Source: Glutinoglossum americanum
Lineage: Eukaryota; Ascomycota; Geoglossomycetes; Geoglossales; Geoglossaceae
Reading direction: 5' to 3'
Length of the DNA: 64,000 nt
Assembly: GCA_020080175.1 (NCBI GenBank)
Contig: JAGHQL010000087.1
Coordinates: 1 to 64,000, forward strand
In this document: piece after piece, positions 1 through 10,339 of the stretch
Layout of the letters: each line of letters starts with the position of its first letter
Numbering within the stretch: position 1 is the first letter of the stretch
Program-made: the position numbers and the translations under genes
The notes under the pieces: model-generated
Database searches by the model: none
What the model was told of the DNA's origin: nothing
What the model saw: only the letters and a program-made list of their open reading frames with translations

Positions 1-600
1 TGAGACTCCGTTGCGCGAGTTCGCCAAAATTGCCAACTCGTTAACTATACAGGGCTAGCTTGGTCTTGACGCCTGCGGCACCCAACCTTTGTGGCCCAGC
101 TTATATAAGCAGCCGTCACAGTCAGCGGGTCATATATATACACTATGGCCAACGCATAATGGCTGAGAGATTACATTACATATGAATGAGATATTGCTGA
201 TATCACATGAGCTGATTACCCAGCCGTGGAGGCTCAGGGACCTCACTAGGTAACCGACCGTGAGTCATAACACTTTAGATTATAAAACTGATTGTCTTTC
301 TATTTCAAAAATTAACAAAGTGGAATAGATTGAACTATATATTAAGGCTGGTCAGAAAGCTATTACCTCTCAAAATATCTATTCTGTATAATGTAGGGCC
401 AGGTTAGTTTCATTACAGTATTCTAAAGTCTTTCAGTATATTGTTTCTATATGACTAACAACATCAACAATACCAACATCATTGGATTAGCAGCAAAATC
501 TTCTTCAAGCAATAAACAGCTCTTTACTCAGCTCATTATTGCTTAGGCAAGTTAATGTAATCTTTAACTTTTAAGTTATAAGTAGGAATCTATTAGATAC
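1..600. other. AT-rich stretch without a recognisable gene
   Basis: No frame here gives a recognisable protein. The stretch is AT-rich with many short stops and lies directly upstream of a transposase C-terminal remnant, so it may be further eroded transposon sequence. I could not identify terminal inverted repeats. Confidence 0.4.
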
Positions 601-610
601 ACTAGCCTGA

Positions 611-941
611 AGATATGCAAAAAACCTTATCTCTATATTAGAACAGCTTGCTGCACAGGTTGCAATACTGCACAAGGAAAATAAGGATCAGAAGGCAATC
701 TTGTATAAGAGAAGAAAGCAATCAGGCAAGAGAGCAGTTAAAGGCTATTTTATGCTCAGCCTGGTGGAAATTTGAGACAACATACAAAAAGCAGACTGCA
801 CGGAGGAAGGCGACCCAACAAGCAACCAGAAAGCGCAAGCGACAAGAGACATGGTCGGAAGATGAAGAAGAGTATATAGAATTGAGCAGCGACAACGACC
901 CCAGTGACATGAGCGACTGCATTGCGGTATCGCAATGCTGA
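611..941 (+). mobile_element. Remnant of a pogo/Tc1-mariner-like transposase C-terminus
   Basis: One frame reads LEQLAAQVAILHKENKDQK and then KAILYKRRKQSGKRAVKGYF. A second frame continues with TRKRKRQETWSEDEEEYIEL. This order (a short coiled coil after the catalytic domain, a K/R-rich SGKRAVxKG box, then a basic and acidic tail) resembles the C-terminal tail of fungal pogo-type DDE transposases, from memory of that family. The change of frame near 770 and the absence of a DDE catalytic domain upstream show that only a tail survives. It ends about 150 bp before the Fic gene start. The assignment rests on tail features only. Confidence 0.45.
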
Positions 942-1087
942 TGTGGCCGGGTCACGAAAAGCGTTGCGTTTCGCCATCCATTGCATTTCGCCATCTCGGA
1001 CTCTACTGTATCGTCGGAGCCTCCGTGGCGACTTGCCTCTTTGAACTATTTCGGTATTCTAAACTTCTTTCTCACTACACCATCACA

Positions 1088-2179
1088 ATGTTCCGTCCAG
1101 CCTTCATCAGACCTCTTGTGCAGGCATGCTCCAAGTCCGCAACAGCTGCAGCTCGAAACGAACTCTTGAAAAGGATCTACAAACCTTTTGCAGAACTTGT
1201 TCCAGGATCACCGGAATACATCGCCCTGGCTCACTCTGGACGAGTATGGGAGGATTTTCACAATCCTTTCGATATCGAGCCGTATCTTGAGGTGCAGTCT
1301 AAGATGAAAGAGCAGCTCGATACTATTGATGCTTGGAAAGCTTTCCTCGTTCAGCACCGCCTCAAGGAGAAGCTGACGAATGCTCTGACCAATGAGTACG
1401 CACACCAGAGCACCGCCATCGAAGGGAACCCACTTTTCATTGGTGATTCCGTAATCATCGAAGACAATCTGGCCAAGGACTTTTTTCAAAGCCTTAAATC
1501 TGGACGCTACAAAAGCCTGAACTTGAATGAGCTGGCCAAAATCTCCTTCCCCCATCCACAGAGTCTACTTCCTGGGAAGGATCATTACCAGATCGCTGAA
1601 ATGCGCAATCACTTGATTGCATCGAAATCCACCACTGACACCGCCTTTACCAAACCCGGAACAGCTGGACTCACACTTGAAGAGATTCATGCACTATCCA
1701 AGATTCTGCTAATCGACACGGAATCTGTCGAACTCTATCGGTTGGGATAGGGCCGGAAAACGGTCATTGGGGAGTTCCGGAATACACCAATATCCGTCAG
1801 AAACAACCCCTTACGAATCTTTCCTTACCATGTCGAAGTACCTTCTCTCATGCGAAGATTCATAGAATGGAGAGATTGTACCCACATATCGAAAGTCCTC
1901 CATCCTGTAGTCTTTGCAGCGCACATTTTTGTGGCTTTCTGCCATATTCATCCTTTTGCGGATGGGAACGGAAGAGTAGGCCGCATCCTTTTGGCCGATT
2001 ACCTGGTTCGCCAAGGGCTTCTACCAGTCGTCTTCAGAGATCTTGATACGATGGATTACCTCGACATGGTGTCCGATGCGCAGGACCAAAAACCAGAAGA
2101 GTTTTGTCTGACCCTCATCACGACTCAGCTAGATATGCTCTTCAGTATGTGTCTCAGTGCAAAATATGAAGAGTGCTAG
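1088..2179 (+). pseudogene. Fic-domain protein (AMPylator-type) with one in-frame stop
   Basis: Single-exon Fic-fold gene of about 363 codons. The ATG at 1088 is preceded by CACA and fits better than the in-frame ATG at 935, which would add a long unconserved leader close to the transposon remnant. Residues 108-114 (STAIEGN) match the class II inhibitory motif [S/T]xxxE[G/N], whose Glu blocks ATP positioning. Residues 288-299 (HPFADGNGRVGR) match the catalytic motif HxFx[D/E]GNGRxxR with His288. Such enzymes transfer AMP or another nucleotide part to Ser/Thr/Tyr of target proteins. There is one in-frame stop between the inhibitory helix region and the catalytic core. The frame is the same on both sides and no intron of normal size fits, so the gene is probably a young pseudogene, or the stop is a sequencing error. 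Confidence 0.8.
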
Positions 2180-3248
2180 AACGGACGACGCTCATCATAT
2201 TCTACAGAAATACAAAAGAAATGAGGGGTACATGTGCTATGCTAGCAAAGTGTTAAGTAGAAGGAACTCGTATGGATGTTTGTACTTTCCTGGAGAGCCG
2301 GCACAATGTTTATGGGTCTATATCTTGAGTGCTGGAGCCACCAGGAGGGTGACTTGGTGAATAGGTTCGTCTGTTGAGGTAGGATAATTTCCCCGATTCA
2401 TCACGTTTATCGAAAAATGATTTACTAACCATCAGTAGGTTGTTTATGCACCTTGGTGCTTTCCTTTGTTTTTTTCATATATTTTTCACTGTTAGGCCTT
2501 TCGGGAGAGATCGTTTAGTTTTAAAAATTCGATTTTTATTGTTTGTTGACCGAACCTGTTCGGATTAACTCTTATGGTGAGACCCGTTTCCAGTTCGGAA
2601 GAGAGTATTATTTATTGCATGGAAACCCACTTGCCTTTCACATCTTAGATGTCGCCAATGACGGGTTGTTAGTGGATATTCTGGACTTCCAACTCTAGGT
2701 GGTACCCTATTTGCGTTGATACCATCTAGTTTCACTCCTGAACTAACGCTGGTTGCTACTGATCACCATCCTTCTAGTTTTTCCTATATCTTTTTCTTTC
2801 CCCTGTAACCCTAATAGATATACCAGTTTGAGCCCTGACCCAAGGTTCATTCTTGGCGGTCTCAAGTAGCGCTTTTGCATCCCCTGTGAGGGTTTACCCC
2901 AAAGATTTTATGTGGAAAAACGCTGTTTTCACATATTGCGCAACAACTTAAGGTGAAATCACACCAATTCCATGTGCATCGGCCCATCCCGACCTGCTTT
3001 CTGATTGCTTGACTAATTTTCTCGGTCTAGCATCCTGCATGCATTGAATTTCAGTTCAGCCCATCCGATGCCCTCGGGACGTTATTCGCTGCTGCGCCAC
3101 GATACGCGGCAGAGAGTACGGAGACTGAGGATACCGATGCGCCGTCCACAGTGCGGGCCCGTATTTCAGGCTTTGCGACCCAAGGATCGCTCCCTTTCTA
3201 AACAACTTGGTCGTCAAGGATACCGAGAGCAGCAGTGTTTGTTTGAAG
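2180..3248. other. Intergenic; no gene recognised
   Basis: AT-rich non-coding DNA follows the Fic gene. A short open stretch around 3050-3200 (reading GTLFAAAPRYAAEST and then STVRARISGFATQG in one frame) has a coding-like composition but stops before the next gene and has no recognisable relatives. Confidence 0.4.
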
Positions 3249-4156
3249 ATGACCTCAGTTCGGGATCCGACGTATTTGCTCGCACCAAACTGGACATTCC
3301 GCCCTCGCGACCCCATTGCCCTTGGAAACATAGTTGCCGACCCTCTGCGCCCGCAGCATGCACTTTCAAAGCTGGCCGGGGCTCTGCCCAAGACGGACAC
3401 GGCCACGGAGAGCAACTGGAGGCTGGCAACTGAGAAGATTCGGAGTTTCAACGTGAGCATTTGGACGAGTCTCTTCCAACAGCTCAACTTCGAGCTCGGG
3501 GCGAAGAGCCAGAAGATGGAGAAGGGCAAATTCGTCATGAATTTTCTCAAGACTGTCTACTTCACGGACGACCTTTCCCCCGGAGACATCCGCGAACGAG
3601 CCAATGAAATAAGAGTTCGCAACATCTTGAACGCAGACGGCATCTTGCGCAGCCCGCTTACATGGTCACTGGCCTGAAGATCGCAAAAGGGTTCCGGCTC
3701 GCCCACTACGATTCGTCCGAGCATGGCTTCAATGCAGGAGGCGGGGGAGAAGTGGCACTGGAGGCGTCGATTGGTGGGAATGCCAACATGGGAGCGAAGA
3801 AGAGTCTCTCGGTCGGGTTTGAATCCGCCAACGATATCATCTTTGCATACCAGCTGATGAGAATCAAGCCTAAAGGCTGGGAACAAAACCTGACCTTTGA
3901 AACGGAGGGTTTTCACCACAAAGAGGCGCTTCTCAGGGATGGGGATGAAGAGGAAGACGAGAGAGAAGTGGAAGTGGAAACCGATAAGGCAACGGTTGAC
4001 GAGGTGGCCAAGACGCAAAAAGATGTCACGGCAGTGGATCTTGATGACGACCAGCGTGCATGGCTCTTCCGGAGCGATTGCTTTGAGGGAAAGGTCGGAA
4101 ATGACTGCCTATTTCTCGTTTGCGGTTTTGGTATCGACGTGATTTTGCCCAATTAG
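3249..4156 (+). pseudogene. Gasdermin-like fungal protein family member, looks broken
   Basis: The start MTSVRDPTYLLAPNWTFRP followed by DPIALGNIVADPLRP belongs to a fungal family of unknown function that I recall but cannot name from a database. The later block, with YMVTGLKIAKG, a Gly/Ala-rich hairpin-like stretch and then DIIFAYQLMRIKPKGW, runs parallel to the end of the animal gasdermin N-domain (a LYVVTEVV-like strand, an amphipathic hairpin, and LAFRVRQLMVKG). Gasdermins form membrane pores in regulated cell death, and fungal relatives (RCD-1) act in allorecognition. The link is inferred from pattern, not alignment. The copy spans about 300 codons and appears to carry about one break, so it is treated as a fossil. 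The C-terminal part is acidic (EEEDEREVEVE). Confidence 0.5.
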
Positions 4157-4354
4157 GCTGCGGCTAAGTTTCGCGGAGCCAGTTAGGGGGCTATGACGAG
4201 CTGCTGATTATCCCCGGGTATCTTGACGGGGAAGAAGAACTAGCGTGAGACTCGCATCTACGTCCCAGAAGGGAACATGTTATAACGGCAGGTATGATAT
4301 AGCACCTACTAAATTACCCTACAGTAACTTTCATAGGGCGTAAAGAATTGGAAC

Positions 4355-4837
4355 ATGCCGAAAGATCTTGCGCGATTCGACCTTTCCCACCCGCCGACAC
4401 AGAGTTCCTCTACACCAACGGCACTAACAGTGAAAGGTTTCCCGCCCGATCAGAATTCCTCAGAGCCCTTCTTCACAGCAACTTTACAGCCCTTTCGTTG
4501 GCTCCCCATCGTTCCGTTTTCCACCAAAACCCCAAAGTTTGTTAGCATGGGCGTCCACCTCGTGCAGCCACCACTACCAGCGAACCCAGAAAACGGACTG
4601 CTATGCGGTGCAACGGAGCGGAAGAAAATCAAGCCGCACAAATACTCCAATAAGGCAGGAATGATATAGGCTGACTCTAAGAGCACGAGGGATAGCGAGG
4701 GGGACGGAGAACAGCAACCGCTGTTGGATTCCGGGGATGCGGAAATATGGCGGCCAGAGTCTGGGGCCTGGAAGATTGGCTTGTGGTTGGAGGAAGCAAC
4801 CTTGATTTTCCCTGAGTCGGAAAAGATCACACAATGA
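4355..4837 (+). other. Unrecognised open stretch interrupted once
   Basis: An ATG-initiated frame (MPKDLARFDLSHPP) runs to a TAG near 4668 and remains open in the same frame to a TGA near 4837, including GEQQPLLDSGDAEIW. The composition is protein-like, but no domain is recognised. It could be a decayed exon or chance. Confidence 0.2.
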
Positions 4838-5469
4838 GCTACCCCTTCGACTGCTGCAGCATCTACCACTCCAGGATATACACTCTTGGCCTAGCCTATT
4901 GCTCTTTCCTTCTGCCGGCAGGTACGATTCAGGAACGAAACCCCAGTATGTTATAGCAAACCCGCCATAAAACGGTCAGAAGTCCCCTATCCACTTAAGC
5001 CCGAGCGTAGGGCATCCTGCTCTAGTTACTAATGGCGGATAATGGCTCTTAGCCATGGGCTAGCCCCTTTCGCCTTCAAACAATCTGGAAACCTAATTAG
5101 ATAATCCCTCGCGTAACTCCAGCCTCCGGAAAGATCCACGGGTCAAACCGTACCCTCAGTGCTACAGCAGCTAACATAGTTCACAGTTGCCAGTTTGCAT
5201 ATGTAAGGAAATTTACAACCAGAATAGTTTCCGCTGAAGGACTCCCCACTCTAGCTCGGCAACGTCACCGACTAGAACACATCATTCGGGGATAAGAGGG
5301 CCTCCCATAGCTAACTCTCAAAATGCCTAGGGGCGAGAAGCCACACCCATGCCTAGACCCCTCGTAAGGTTTCCACAGCCAGGGGTGTGGAGTAAGACCA
5401 GGGTTCCAATCAGTAAAATAAAAGAAAGCACCAGGTCCTTATGGCAGATTATATCTATCTAGTTAACAC
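4838..5469. other. Intergenic; nothing seen
   Basis: Short frames only; no motif, repeat or RNA gene recognised. This is the 3' side of the acyltransferase gene. Confidence 0.4.
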
Positions 5470-6864
5470 CTAAACGCCCAACGCGCGCCACATCTCTAGC
5501 CCTCCTTCAACAACACTAAACGGAAGTGCCCTTGGGATCCATAACCCGTGCCCACTAACTTTATCCACCCAAATCCTCGATGACCAACTCATCCAGCTCA
5601 CGAACCAGAGATAACCCACGGCCCTTCCAACCCATCCCCCACTACGACAACCCAGCCGCTTTGCACCAGCAATGACTACATCCTCAGCTGTGATTGCAGC
5701 GGCCTGGCTGAGAAAGTACCGTAGCTCCCCCATCTCCCGGCGGCTAGTGAAGAAGGCACCACATAAGTGAATGAGTGCCGAGATGAAGAAGGCGACATAG
5801 AGCTGAGTATAGCTGGACGCGTTGGAGCCTTTACGAAAACCGAGAGCGCGCGCGGTGGAGCGGCCCCAGGTGGTGAGAGGCTAGAAATGAAAGCATGTAT
5901 GTTAGAATAAAGACGCTTAGGATTACAGTAGCGCTTTAGAAGCATTCCGTTAAGCCTACCCTCCGAAAAACCTGATGCCAAGTACGCCTGAAGCTATGTC
6001 AGCCTGCCTCTCACTAACCCACCGGGTTGCCATTACTCCCTTACCCCCAAAACCGCCTTACAGTCCATGAATCCCACAGGCACCCAGATATCGGCGGGAA
6101 GTCCTTCGGCGAGTACAATCCCAGTAACGTCGTTACAGCCGCCAGCACGGAATACCACATATTAAGCTCCGTATAACTCAGTGTCCAGAATACCCATACA
6201 ATGACGACTTGGAGGGTGAGAGATTGGTCAAGTAAGCGGGCAGGCGGGTTGTGCGTAAGCGGGGTGGTGTGGAGATAGATATCGAGGGCATCGGTAAGAA
6301 GGTAAAACCAAAGGAATCTAAGAATATGTTTGAGGGCAAACTTCCTAATGGCATCCACTATATCAGCTAGTATTCTAGAGCGTAAGTGGGGGAGAAACCA
6401 GCGGAGAACGCCCACCACACAGGATATCCAACGGCCGGTTTAGGGGGCGTATTCCTGACCTCCCATGACCAGCCTATTCCTCTCGGGTTGGTCCAAATAT
6501 GAGCGCTCCACCACCACTTCTGCCTACTCCACTTCCCTTCCTCCCAAAGCCGCTGTTCCTTCGCCTCCTCATCGCTACGGGGCACCTTCCAAAAGTCCCT
6601 CTCTGGCTGAGACATTATAAGAAAGTCTATAGCGAGGAAAGTCTGCCTGCCAAATAAACAGCCAATGGAGTAATCCCTGTGGACAGCGCCGGTTGTCTGG
6701 AAAGGTAGAACCGCTAAGATCGGGACAGCGGCTGTTAGGAGGAAGAGTAGGCGGAAGCTGCGCTTAGGCGAGAGGGAGAGGGTCGTGGTAAGAACGAGTA
6801 TCGTGAGGGGTTGGAGGTAAGCAGGGAGATGGCGCCTCTCTTCGAGCGGCGGGAGTTCGAACAT
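5470..6864 (-). CDS. Wax-synthase/TRI7-like membrane-bound O-acyltransferase
   Basis: Four-exon gene: 6864-6416, 6344-6045, 5987-5960 and 5880-5470, totalling 1188 nt and 395 residues, close to the usual family length. Family blocks are NPRGIGWSWEVRN, KDFPPISGCLWDSWTVRRFWG, then RTWHQVFRR across a splice, and KGSNASSYTQLYVAFFISALIHL; the His after SALI is the expected active-site type His of this group. Several hydrophobic segments indicate a multi-pass membrane protein. Relatives transfer acyl groups to alcohols or sesquiterpenoid hydroxyls (wax esters; TRI7 acetylates trichothecenes). The substrate here is unknown, and neighbouring genes do not suggest a biosynthetic cluster. Introns 2 and 3 have clear GTAAGG and GTAGGC donors; the first exon boundary (near 6345-6415) is less certain. 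Confidence 0.75.
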
Positions 6865-8831
6865 GTCTTTCCAAGCGACGATTAGAATATCCTTGCCATG
6901 ACCCTCCAACGTGCCTGCACGGCTACCTTTTACTTACTAAAGTAACCCGGACGACCGGAGCCTTTCAGCTTGAGCCTTAGGCGGTTAACTCGTGTAGTCG
7001 ACCCCCAGAACCAGCTCTTGGAGTATCAGAATTGGCCGTCCCGGATTATCCTAGTTAGGGCCGAAATTCTTTGTATGTTCAACCCCCGCTGGACCCTGGA
7101 TCCCGGCGCCTCAAATGTGCTTAGGCGTCCCACGCTTCGATCGTATCGCCGCCGGCACTCTATTATAGAGACAACCGAATATATTTGGGACCCTTACTCC
7201 ATGCTCACTTGTGAGCACGACCTAATACATCAGCCATCCGCCGTTAACAACCAGGAGAACAATACAGTATCAAACTATCGTAATCCACGTTATCCCGGCG
7301 AGGTAGCTTGGGTTACCGGGCCCTCGGCCACCACTGGGTTCTCGGCCATTTTTTTTGCATAGCTGCCAGCCAAGCAGAACGACCGTAATATAATGACTTT
7401 GAAGATTACCCTCCAATGTGGGTGGGCCGACCCATTCCTCCTCTACATGTTGTGGCGATGATACAGTATAGTGGAGGGGGTGTTGGTAAGGACAGCAAAT
7501 ACGAAGCGGGTATAGAAGAACCAATCAACATACCATATAAAGGATGAGTAGATAGACTTATATGTGCCTGAGAATGATTTTGGAAATGACCAGATGGTGG
7601 CTATTTACCCCATTGGCATATATACTTGTACAAAGAAGTGACCTAGAGCTGGGTGGCGGCTACGAACCCAGTTATCCACGTGATCTAGCCGAGAGCAGGT
7701 AGCAGGAAAGACCTAGTTGATTATAAGATACCTATGGGCGCAGCCTAGATAGTTCACCACAAATAAAAACATTACGAGTCGGTTCAGCGTATCTACCGCA
7801 GCTCCTACCAAGTGGTGTTCAGCATCCTTTCTATACATAAATTGGAGCAACAGGCTCCATTTATATCAAAACACTAGTCGGCGATCCGGTCGGCAAATAG
7901 AAAGCACAAACACGATGTAGGTTCGAACATGGTTTCAGGCAAGCTAAGTTACGTTAACACAAACTACGTTTAGATCAAATTCGACTCGGCCGCTCGGATA
8001 CGAACCTAGCCCCAGGTTAGAGATGGCCAAATCCCCAGATATAGGGAATCCCGAAGTTAGACGAGAGGTATTTCTACCTCGCTGGCAACCATTGGCGAGA
8101 AGGTCATCACTTTAATTTCAGATTGGAGGATATTGCCACGAGCACGCAGCGGACACGTAAAGCAGATTTGAATTGACCGCCATTCATCGTGTAAAGGGAT
8201 ACAACCATGAGACATACACAGACATATAAAACGCAAGTCAAACAACAAGATAGATACCTCATATGCTCAAACGGAGCACCGAGGCCGGCTGGCAGTGGGA
8301 GGAGACTCTTCACCAGCAACAGACTCTTCTAGAGTTAGAATGCTCAACACCGGAGGACGTCTCAAAGAGGCAAATCATTCGATGACATAACCACAATTCG
8401 ACAAAGAAAATACACAAGCCTAGGTCAAGTAAAAAATAGACTGCTGGTAGCTTTGTTGCAGTTGCAATGTCATTTCCAGACGATCCACAGGTACCTAATG
8501 CGACGATTATATTGAGAAGCTCAGGTATGAGGTAGTTAGGTTGGAAGGAACGAAATATCCATAATGTCGAATTTTGAGTGTTTCTAATATGGGTTGTGGA
8601 GCACGGATGTAAATTGAAAGTGCGGGATTTTGGCGCTAACTCTAGATCGGGTTGGCCTTGCACCAACACCCAGCAGGAGTCACCTGGTTTGCAAAGACGG
8701 AAATCCACACAAGATGGTAGAACAGAAAGTTCCCAGCAGCACTGTATGCCATTGCCGCTCCGCCCTTAATCACCAGAATCCAGACGCAACCAGTCTCGTA
8801 TACCCCTAGTCAGGGCATCCTATCCCCCCCA
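6865..8831. other. Intergenic, about 2 kb; no gene recognised
   Basis: Several open frames of 60-130 codons exist on both strands, the longest being 6970-7362 (+) and 8310-8708 (-). None has a domain, a convincing start or splice-linked partners. I see no repeat boundaries. Confidence 0.35.
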
Positions 8832-9557
8832 TCATGCCACAGTCTTCCGCCGCCTAAGCGCCCCCTCCATCTCAAACCTCAAATCTACTTCCTTTTTACC
8901 CTGTACTGTGACCTCCTCAGGCTTCATCTTGCTCCCGAGATTCGAGGCAGTCTTGATGTAGTTCTCTGCCCTTATTCGCTGGATCAATTCGCTACCTGAC
9001 TTAGTCGACTCCTTATACGAGAGGACTACGGGCTGGGCGGGTTCAGATACAAGGCTTTGCGACGTGACTCTCCGGGTGGGTTTAGAGGTGGGAACGCTGC
9101 TTCGATGCACGGATTGAAGGTCAATGTATGTCGACTCCTCCTTAGAGGCATTGCCGACACCGAAAAGGGCGTTGTTAGGAGACCTCGTCCGGTTGCTATA
9201 TTCATCCGCGAGACCACCGTTTGTCTTGGTCCAGTCAGGTTGATCTCCTGGATTGGCCGGATTTATGCTCGTTCTATCTGCGCCCGTTTTACTTCGGCCT
9301 GCACCCCGGATTCCATGACTATGCACACCGCGGTGCCGGTCCCCACGCCTATCCGTCTTGACCTCGCCATCAGCTAGGACCGGCCCTTGAGCTCCGGTAA
9401 TGCTATGATGCAAGCTGTGATTCACTGCATTCCCCATCTCATGGCCAATGAATACCGCACCGACCCAGCCAGCACACCCCCCAGCAACCTCGACACATTT
9501 CTTGACACCCCTTACACATTTCTTAGTAACCTTTTTTACCATACCCAAAAGCTCCAT
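8832..9557 (-). CDS. Hypothetical protein, 241 residues
   Basis: ATG-initiated open frame with a plausible start context (CGGAATGG). The N-terminus is basic and Cys-containing (VKKVTKKCVRGVKKCVE). A short Gly/Ala-rich, weakly hydrophobic stretch follows (CAGWVGAVFIGHEMG), then a long polar, Ser/Arg/Gly-rich region, and the protein ends in RFEMEGALRRRKTVA. No known domain is recognised. It is probably a small, mostly disordered protein, perhaps with one membrane-associating segment. It could be a chance frame in a GC-richer patch. Confidence 0.4.
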   Translation of the reverse strand: MELLGMVKKVTKKCVRGVKKCVEVAGGCAGWVGAVFIGHEMGNAVNHSLHHSITGAQGPVLADGEVKTDRRGDRHRGVHSHGIRGAGRSKTGADRTSINPANPGDQPDWTKTNGGLADEYSNRTRSPNNALFGVGNASKEESTYIDLQSVHRSSVPTSKPTRRVTSQSLVSEPAQPVVLSYKESTKSGSELIQRIRAENYIKTASNLGSKMKPEEVTVQGKKEVDLRFEMEGALRRRKTVA

Positions 9558-10339
9558 TCCGATAGGTTCCGTCGGTCGAGTTAAACCTTTGCTGTGTCCG
9601 GTACTAGTTAACGTTCAGTTCAAACCAGCTCTAGTTATTCTAGACCAGCGACACATGGATGCCTTAAGTAAATTATTCCGTGGTAGAGTACTTAGTCTCG
9701 ACCTAATATTCTCATCGACGTGGCTTAACGCATCGCCACCCAATGCCGAATCTTTACCATACACCCACATGAAACAGCAGGACCCATAGAATATGCACCC
9801 ATCAAAAGTGAGTACGGCAAGCCAAGCGAATAAAACGGACCCAGCCTACGATTGGCTTCACAAAACTGTGACACCGCAGTTAAATTATGGTCAGCTACCA
9901 AAGTGCTCCAAGGCTTTAGGCCTGGTGTATTCTGTGTGGCACGAACGCTAAATAGATTTGCCTACAGTCCCGTGATCAGACACCACCACAACATCCGTTA
10001 TGCTACCATCTCATAGTTTCCCTGCCCCTCAACCCTGCCTTAAGGAAAAAGATGCCAGAAGATGACTATAGTTCTTCGATTCATCCAGGGCTTATGGCAT
10101 AATATAACCGACTTCGTACCAGAGGCCCCACCGTGCGACATGCCTTGATCTAACAAGAGAACAACGTGCTGCAATACTCTGGAGTTACCGATTGACTTGA
10201 ATTGGGCGCGTGTTGAGCCCGCATTAAATACACGTCAAAGGGCGATGGCGAAGTCATCGCCACCCCCTTTCTGTGATCTTGACACCGTGCATCAATGCCG
10301 AGTCGCTGCTTCCAACACAAAATACCCGCCACAAGTGGC
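9558..10339. other. Intergenic; nothing seen
   Basis: No coherent frame or motif before the HET relic begins. Confidence 0.35.

Noticed and set aside
5470-6864. A frameshifted wax-synthase-like pseudogene
   Set aside because: Two of the three interruptions are clear introns restoring conserved blocks across the splice, and the third can be spliced in phase; the total of 395 codons is normal.
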